A stretch of DNA of 64,000 nucleotides, taken from Pogonophryne albipinna (Eukaryota; Chordata; Actinopteri; Perciformes; Artedidraconidae). The notes beneath the pieces were generated by a model, which worked only from the letters and a program-made list of their open reading frames with translations, was not told the origin of the DNA and searched no databases. The first letter of the stretch is position 1, and each line of letters begins with the position of its first letter. The position numbers were made by a program, and so were the translations under genes. Shown here in pieces: positions 59,901 through 64,000 of the stretch. Where the stretch lies: NCBI GenBank assembly GCA_028583405.1, contig CM053248.1, positions 20,453,139 to 20,517,138 of the forward strand. The letters are read 5' to 3'.

Positions 59901-60951
59901 GATGCTACATACTATTATTATCAGAAAAAAAGCCATACTATATTATCTGAAAAATCTTAAACCACAATAAAATATGTTGATACAACTCATAGTATGGTAT
60001 GTCAAAAAAATAGAAAATTGTCATAGTATATTACATCATATAGTATTTTGAAAAAATACTTATTATAGTATGTTGAAAATAGTCATTGTATAGTATGTCG
60101 AACATACATACAAAAAGTCATAGTATAAGTATATCCAAAGTTTGTAAAAATTTCACTGTAGAGCATGTCCCAAAATATGCAAAACACGATACACTATGTA
60201 TGTTGAAAATATGAAAAAAGGCATAGTAAAGCAGATTAAAAATATTCGGAAAAATAGTATTGTATGATGGAGAAATATGAAGTCAGAGTATAGAATGTGA
60301 AAAATATTGAAAAAAGCTCCAAGTAAAGTACGTTGAAAATACAAAAGCTTCCTGTTGGTTGGAATTCATGCTATCCTTGTTTCTTAACTTTAACACTATT
60401 AAACTTTAAGTGATAATACACATATAATTAAACATTTTTGAAACAACACAGAACATTCTGAGATAATTCTGAGAATAACCTCAAAAAGCACATTGGCTTA
60501 ACAGAAAAAGGATGACTTACATACATCTAGCTAGATAGAATCTAGCAGAGTGTATTTACTTAAGTACTTTATCCAGTCCAGTTTTGAAAAAAAACGGCAT
60601 TATATAGAGTCTAATAGTATGTTGAAAATATGCAGAAAAACACAGTGTAGTAAGTAAAAAAAAAAAAACGTAGAATAAAAAAAATGTTGTCGCACTATTT
60701 TTTGAGTACGCCTCTATCTACTTCCCTGCTTGACACAATAATGTACTTTTTAATACACTACACACATATTGTCGGCTACTTAACGAGGGGTTTAATTTAA
60801 ATGAATAAATATATTGCATTTTTATGGAGGTGAATCATAAACCTCAGTAATACAGACCAAAAAATAACACATAACATTGAAAGAACGCACCATATCCAGG
60901 ATCTTTGGTGGACACCATAGATATTCCATCGTCTGTGAAATCGATGGTCAT
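47902..60951 (-). CDS. aatk: apoptosis-associated tyrosine kinase (lemur kinase 1), twelve coding exons
   Basis: AATK/LMTK1 is a brain-enriched kinase linked to neuronal differentiation, apoptosis and endosomal traffic (family knowledge). Coding exons, in order of transcription: 60951-60891, 57680-57601, 56987-56869, 56391-56304, 55671-55538, 55130-55046, 54587-54466, 54091-53942, 52949-49385, 48966-48837, 48715-48515 and 47930-47902. All junctions are GT-AG and in phase, 1587 codons in total. The kinase domain spans about residues 36-305: G41-N-G-W-F-G, K65 in VVVKEL, HSD at 160-162 instead of HRD, D180-Y-G instead of DFG, and WIAPEL near 205. HSD and DYG are normal for this family. The tail is long and acidic, with an 18-Glu run (1084-1101), a KTVSF PP1-docking-like motif (1453-1457) and [12 protein letters not shown]. 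This start gives no transmembrane segment. Confidence 0.95.
48515..48715 (-). CDS. aatk: aatk exon: C-terminal tail
   Basis: 201 nt reading [18 protein letters not shown] and [20 protein letters not shown] then DSDMDSV. FEWxxDFPLLP and FSRFSVSP are conserved in mammalian AATK. Acceptor TGCAG, donor GTGGGT; leaves in phase 1. Confidence 0.9.
48837..48966 (-). CDS. aatk: aatk exon: C-terminal tail
   Basis: 130 nt between CACTAG and GTAAGT reading [19 protein letters not shown] and [20 protein letters not shown]. The start matches the mammalian ETPTKEL-type block that follows VYLFDQ. Confidence 0.9.
49385..52949 (-). CDS. aatk: aatk giant exon: end of kinase and long acidic tail
   Basis: A 3565-nt exon, typical of lemur kinases, that starts [20 protein letters not shown] (last kinase helices) and continues [11 protein letters not shown]. 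The rest is low-complexity, Ser/Glu/Asp-rich and probably disordered, as in the family. It contains an 18-Glu run encoded only by GAG (50486-50539), a proline-serine stretch near 49720, and the conserved end [21 protein letters not shown] fits the RVxF rule for PP1 binding. The exon reads open without a stop, a strong sign of a live gene. Confidence 0.96.
50486..50539. repeat. aatk: CTC/GAG trinucleotide repeat, 18 units, coding
   Basis: 18 uninterrupted CTC triplets on the plus strand, read as 18 GAG (Glu) codons by aatk. The absence of any GAA indicates recent slippage expansion. Confidence 0.97.
53225..53925 (+). mobile_element. L2-type LINE, 3' part with reverse transcriptase C-terminus
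   Basis: Reads [59 protein letters not shown] and [19 protein letters not shown] without a stop, ending at 53718. The tail has GTAAGTCGCTTTGGATAAAA and ATGTAATGTAAATG. 5' truncated. It fills most of an aatk intron, on the opposite strand to aatk. Confidence 0.92.
53942..54091 (-). CDS. aatk: aatk exon: kinase C-lobe
   Basis: 150 nt reading [35 protein letters not shown] and [11 protein letters not shown]. The donor abuts the tail of an inserted L2-type LINE that fills most of the following 992-bp intron. Confidence 0.95.
54466..54587 (-). CDS. aatk: aatk exon: activation segment and APE
   Basis: 122 nt reading [31 protein letters not shown] and [12 protein letters not shown] marks the end of the activation segment, and the W split across the donor starts [14 protein letters not shown]. 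Confidence 0.95.
55046..55130 (-). CDS. aatk: aatk exon: catalytic loop and DYG
   Basis: 85 nt reading [20 protein letters not shown] then [15 protein letters not shown] is the catalytic loop and GDYG replaces the usual DFG, as in mammalian AATK. Confidence 0.95.
55366..55438 (-). ncRNA. mir338: microRNA mir-338 hairpin in aatk intron
   Basis: On the minus strand the 5' arm at 55432-55411 begins AACAAUAUCCUGGUGCUG and the 3' arm at 55394-55373 begins UCCAGCAUCAGUGAUUUUG, the two mature miR-338 products known in vertebrates. The arms pair with a loop of about 16 nt. Position is diagnostic: mammalian MIR338 also lies in an AATK intron on the same strand. It would be produced from the aatk transcript and is expected in neural tissue and oligodendrocytes. 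The 5' arm differs from the mammalian form after base 18 (CCUG instead of AGUG). The opposite strand is the place of mammalian miR-3065. Confidence 0.95.
55538..55671 (-). CDS. aatk: aatk exon: kinase alpha-D/alpha-E and HS(D)
   Basis: 134 nt reading [36 protein letters not shown] and NFAHS. The exon ends inside the Ser codon of the HSD catalytic-loop triplet. The miR-338 hairpin is in the intron that follows. Confidence 0.94.
55672..56303. other. aatk intron, nothing recognised
   Basis: AT-rich intron without elements that I recognise. Confidence 0.5.
56304..56391 (-). CDS. aatk: aatk exon: kinase hinge
   Basis: 88 nt reading [17 protein letters not shown] and [12 protein letters not shown], which contains the hinge. 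MEFCPLGDLKGYL across the next junction is a lemur kinase 1 signature. A purine-rich GAGGA repeat lies just upstream of the acceptor (56395-56456). Confidence 0.94.
56869..56987 (-). CDS. aatk: aatk exon: kinase N-lobe with catalytic lysine
   Basis: 119 nt reading [33 protein letters not shown] and DEAKPF. The lysine in VVVKEL is the ATP-anchoring residue. Acceptor TTTCAG, donor GTACAT. Confidence 0.94.
57601..57680 (-). CDS. aatk: aatk exon: kinase glycine loop
   Basis: 80 nt with acceptor CTGCAG and donor GTAAGC reading [19 protein letters not shown] and GNGWFGK, the nucleotide-binding loop. It is highly conserved in lemur kinases. Confidence 0.93.
58190..58750 (-). mobile_element. LINE 3' part with reverse transcriptase C-terminus
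   Basis: On the minus strand it reads [60 protein letters not shown] and [20 protein letters not shown], ending in KSRLKTFLF. The 3' UTR (58190-58365) has GCTATATAAATAAACTTGCC. A second copy of the same tail is at 23802. 5' truncated; L2-like. Confidence 0.88.
58750..60340. repeat. degenerate AT-rich minisatellite
   Basis: Variations on ATAGTATGTTGAAAATATGA, AAAAGTCATAGTAT and TAGTATGTC recur tens of times without a fixed period. It lies in the aatk intron after the first coding exon. It is interrupted at about 59520-59690 by a retroelement-like tail (CCCCCTGGGACGAATAAAGG then ATTCTGATTCCGA). Confidence 0.75.
59570..59670 (+). mobile_element. retroelement 3' tail
   Basis: GTGCATTCCCCCTGGGACG followed by AATAAAGGGATTCTGATTCC is a common end of fish non-LTR elements. 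It is only about 100 bp and truncated. Confidence 0.45.
60891..60951 (-). CDS. aatk: aatk first coding exon in window (short N-terminus)
   Basis: ATG at 60951-60949 opens [20 protein letters not shown] and leaves in phase 1 at a GTGCGT donor, joining [15 protein letters not shown] in the next exon. Mammalian long AATK has an N-terminal membrane segment before the LLKSTD block; here there is none, so this may be the start of a soluble AATYK1A-like isoform. A membrane-coding exon could lie to the right of the window. Confidence 0.55.
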
Positions 60952-63200
60952 TAACCCTCTCTAACATGGATCATCCAAACATGCCAGTGGATGTTGCTGG
61001 TCCATGAGTAAACAAAGTGTATTCTGTATTCAGGCCCTGTTCTGTCTGACTGTCCTCCAAACCCCTGATGCGTCTCTCAGCATCCCCAGATGACCGGAGT
61101 CCTTCCTGCCTGCTGAACACGCCTGCCTGTCCGTCTCAGCTCAGTGAAATGAAACGGCTCTTCCCCCCTCACAATCCATCCCCTTTCTTTCTCTCCGTGT
61201 CTCCCACGATGACACTTAGAGTCTGGGCGTAGAGGCGGACAAACTGATCTTTGTGGAGCTGTCGTCGCCTTGCAGACTGCAGCACAGTCCAGTCCCTGTG
61301 TGTAGGCCATATTGGACACCCCTGTCTCTCTCGCTGGACTGGTCATTCCTTACACCCACTCACCCTCTCTCCAGCGCTAAGCAGAATAACAACCATTGTT
61401 TGGATGCTTGGGGAAGCATGGCACCAGTTAGGACCAGTTAGTAGGCACACACTGGGGCTATTATCCACATGCTCTATGACAGAGGAATGAACTGAGTCTT
61501 GGCGACAACAACGTCAAGCAATGGATCCCAACCTCTCCCAGTTCCATTGGTATCAGCCAATCAAATGGTCGATATGAGTGGCTATCAGCCTCATTGATGT
61601 GGATCAGAATTAGCCTGTTACACCTTTGGGTTTATGAACTAACCACATGGTAGATCACTGAAGGAATATAATTAAAGAATCAAAGAATATAACCCCAAAA
61701 CAAACACGAATACTTTTGTATGTTGTAAATTCTACGCTCTTTCCTGAAGAATAGGTTTTGTATGAGTTCTAACCACTCATTTGCAACATTTATATTCATT
61801 TCAGTTTTACATGTAACAACTTTTAGTTTTTAGGTTTCACTTCCACTCACAGCCATGCCATCTAGTTACCCTCAAATAATAATAATACTGATGGAACAAT
61901 GATGAGATTTATCCTGGAGGACGATATCATAATATTGGTTGTGTTTTGTCCATTGCTTAGCAGTTTTTTATTTGGTTTTGGAATAAAAAAGTAAGTGAGT
62001 TATGAAACAAGTGATTCATAGTTACAATAATACATTTGTTTTCATGAACTACACTTTCAACACGAATAAAGAATTATATATGTATCCCATGTCTGTCTTA
62101 ACCTGGTAAGTTCTCATATGCCTTTACAGCCATTACACCAACTCAATTTCCACCTGACAGCTCTGTCTGGTCTTTCTAAGCTGTTTGTTGCATCTCTCTC
62201 TGTAGAATGCACCTAGCTTAATCGCTATAGTAGACAGGAAGTCTTTAGTGAAATGCCAACGGCTAAATCACTAAGAGTCAAATGGAATTCCCATTATACT
62301 CTCCACTCCAGTGCATCCTATACTCTGCTGAGCTGCCCTTAAACAAATATACACTGATGATGTTTGCCCATTTAGTTGTGTAACTCAATTGGTAATGGCA
62401 GCATGTGGAGGATTTAAATGTTGATGTATGTATAATGAATGCAGACATGAGAGGAGTAGGATGTGTTGAATACATGTATGTCCTCTGACTGAAAGAACAT
62501 TTCATTGTGTGAGTGTGTGTGTCAGATTCATCGTTGTGTGTGTAGCTGTTCACATGTCTGAGTGGGTGTGGGCTCGATTACTCCGTGCAGGAACAGCTGC
62601 ATCAGGGCGGGTCCTGATGGAGACTGGGCCTCGGACTGAGCCAAGCTCTTACATTACTGGTGAGTCAATATAGTTAGAGGCACGTAAAAACATCCTAAGC
62701 AACACATATAATAAAAGTATGGAAAGCATAAGAGAGGAAATGTACAAGCTAGCTTCAGTACAGTACAGTATCATAGATTCATTGAGCCATTACATTTCTC
62801 ACTAATAAAAAAAACACAAATCTGTTTGCCCTTATGATGTCACTGGGTGAGGCAGTCCTGGAGGAGCACTAATGAATCCCTGACCCCGACCACTACTGTA
62901 ATACCATATGGTTGCTATTATTCACACGGCATATGTGGAAGGGCCAGTTCAATAAAACCACAGAACATGGTGAGGACATTTTCTCGCACGTTATCAAGCC
63001 TTGCAGAATGTTTGGGTTTTGAAATGTCTTAGTCTAATACCTTTCCGATCAATAATTCCTTCTTTATAAAGGAAATTCCATTTTCCTCCCTTCAATTGAC
63101 ATATTTTTGGTTTTCCAAAGAGGATAAAACAAAATCTACAACAAGGATAGGTACTGTTTAGAGAGAAAATATATTCTTTGGGATTTTGGTGAATTTACCT
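60952..63200. other. upstream of aatk short start; no gene recognised
   Basis: Would include the 5' UTR and promoter of the short aatk transcript, or intron of a longer one. No TATA box or CpG-dense island stands out. No membrane-segment exon was found on the minus strand. Confidence 0.4.
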
Positions 63201-63224
63201 TTATTTTTGTATTATCCAGCTTGT

Positions 63225-63428
63225 GTTATATAGGTTTTTGTGCATGTTAATGGTCTTAAAAAAGGCAAAAATCCCAAAGTCTCCTGGGAGTTTCTCTCCC
63301 ACACATCCCCCCCTGCCTGAAACGCCTCAATGGACTGATCGACATAGTGACATCACTACGGAACACTGGAGCTTCTATTGGCTAGCGCTCCAACCTATTG
63401 CACGTGATTAAGGGGCAAACATCTCTAA
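63225..63428 (-). mobile_element. TTAA-family element, copy F, truncated
   Basis: CATGTTAATGGTC, CAAAGTCTCCTGGGAGTTTC, ACATAGTGACATCACTACGG and TTCTATTGGCTAGCGCTCC are the family read in inverse. It stops at AACATCTCTAA where another element begins. Confidence 0.65.
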
Positions 63429-63905
63429 TGCTGCGTTCACACCGGCCGCGATGCGATGTTTGGGGGCGGCGCGATTACATGTAAAGTCAATGCAGAGATA
63501 CGGACAGACGCAAATTCGCTCCGACGGCGAGCATGAAGCGGTTGATGCGAATGTCGCGCCGATTGAAGTGGGCCGCGACAACCACTCGAGTTCAATTTTT
63601 TCAACTCGAGCGTCAAATTCCCGTGACGTGATCTCGCGGTAGCCAATCAGTGGTGAGGATCTCAGCCTGCCGTCACTGACGTAGAACCACAAAACCAAAA
63701 CATCAGCCGTTAGCTGTTAGCAGTTAGCACTCAGAGCTCACAGCTCCTCATAGTCATATCTGTTCAGAAACTAGACAAAAGTTAAACAAGTACAAACCAC
63801 AGACTGTCTGTGTCATGGCGAATACAGTCGCTGGTTTATTTATGTCTGTACGCCGTTGTTGTGAGTGTGGACGGAGCATACAACGTTAGTTTAGCCTGGT
63901 CGACC
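63429..63905. mobile_element. GC-rich MITE-like element
   Basis: Begins TGCTGCGTTCACACCGGCC, a start seen in many fish DNA elements, and is CpG-rich unlike its surroundings. The other end was not identified, so the limit is approximate. Confidence 0.4.
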
Positions 63906-63906
63906 C

Positions 63907-64000
63907 GGGGCCTATACTACGAAGCTGGTTCAACCTAACCTGGATATGTTTGAGTTAGCCGGTTGGCCTAATCCAAAACATACGCGCTCTCGCTAAACTG
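63907..64000. mobile_element. start of another DNA element at the window edge
   Basis: GGGCCTATACTACGAAGCTG and TCAACCTAACCTGGATATG resemble the end of a common fish MITE family. It is cut by the window edge. Confidence 0.35.

Overview
This window is vertebrate nuclear DNA, almost certainly from a teleost fish. It has GT-AG spliced genes, long introns, a dense load of hAT-like, TTAA-target and LINE/L2-type elements, and long GT microsatellites. Two recognisable genes converge: baiap2 (IRSp53, + strand) and aatk (LMTK1, - strand). This neighbourhood is also known from other vertebrates, and a third landmark agrees with it: a microRNA hairpin of the miR-338 family lies in an aatk intron on the aatk strand.

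baiap2 enters from the left edge with its first exons outside the window. Nine coding exons are readable (869 to 34895) and join in phase into 454 codons plus a stop. They cover the end of the IMD/I-BAR domain, the partial CRIB motif, the SH3 domain, the proline/serine linker and an acidic C-terminus. A possible alternative last exon with a PDZ-ligand-like end is at 28479-28503. aatk reads from right to left. Twelve coding exons (60951 down to 47902) join in phase into a 1587-residue protein: a short N-terminus without a membrane segment, a kinase domain with HSD and DYG in place of HRD and DFG, one giant exon for the long acidic tail, and a conserved C-terminal [12 protein letters not shown] block.

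Mobile DNA makes up much of the rest. The first large intron of baiap2 holds a hAT-like 433-bp element, a 392-bp MITE and a broken 4-kb LINE with endonuclease and reverse transcriptase. Later introns hold a solo LTR, L2-type tails, a TTAA-target element nested in a LINE tail, a BED-finger remnant of a hAT transposase, and two hAT-like elements with perfect 8-bp target duplications. A single TTAA-associated family (about 415-440 bp) recurs at least six times. The interval between the two convergent genes is almost entirely one 8.04-kb hAT-like composite (37160-45201). It contains a 176-bp satellite with higher-order structure, a 158-bp GT tract, an 80-bp tandem repeat and a 3-kb foldback element with arms of about 0.5 kb.

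I saw no CRISPR array, prokaryotic gene, rRNA or tRNA. I do not see a new enzymatic system. The most unusual things are the composite transposon between the genes, the nested insertions whose target sites can be read directly, and retroelement tails placed within about 30 bp of splice donors in both genes.
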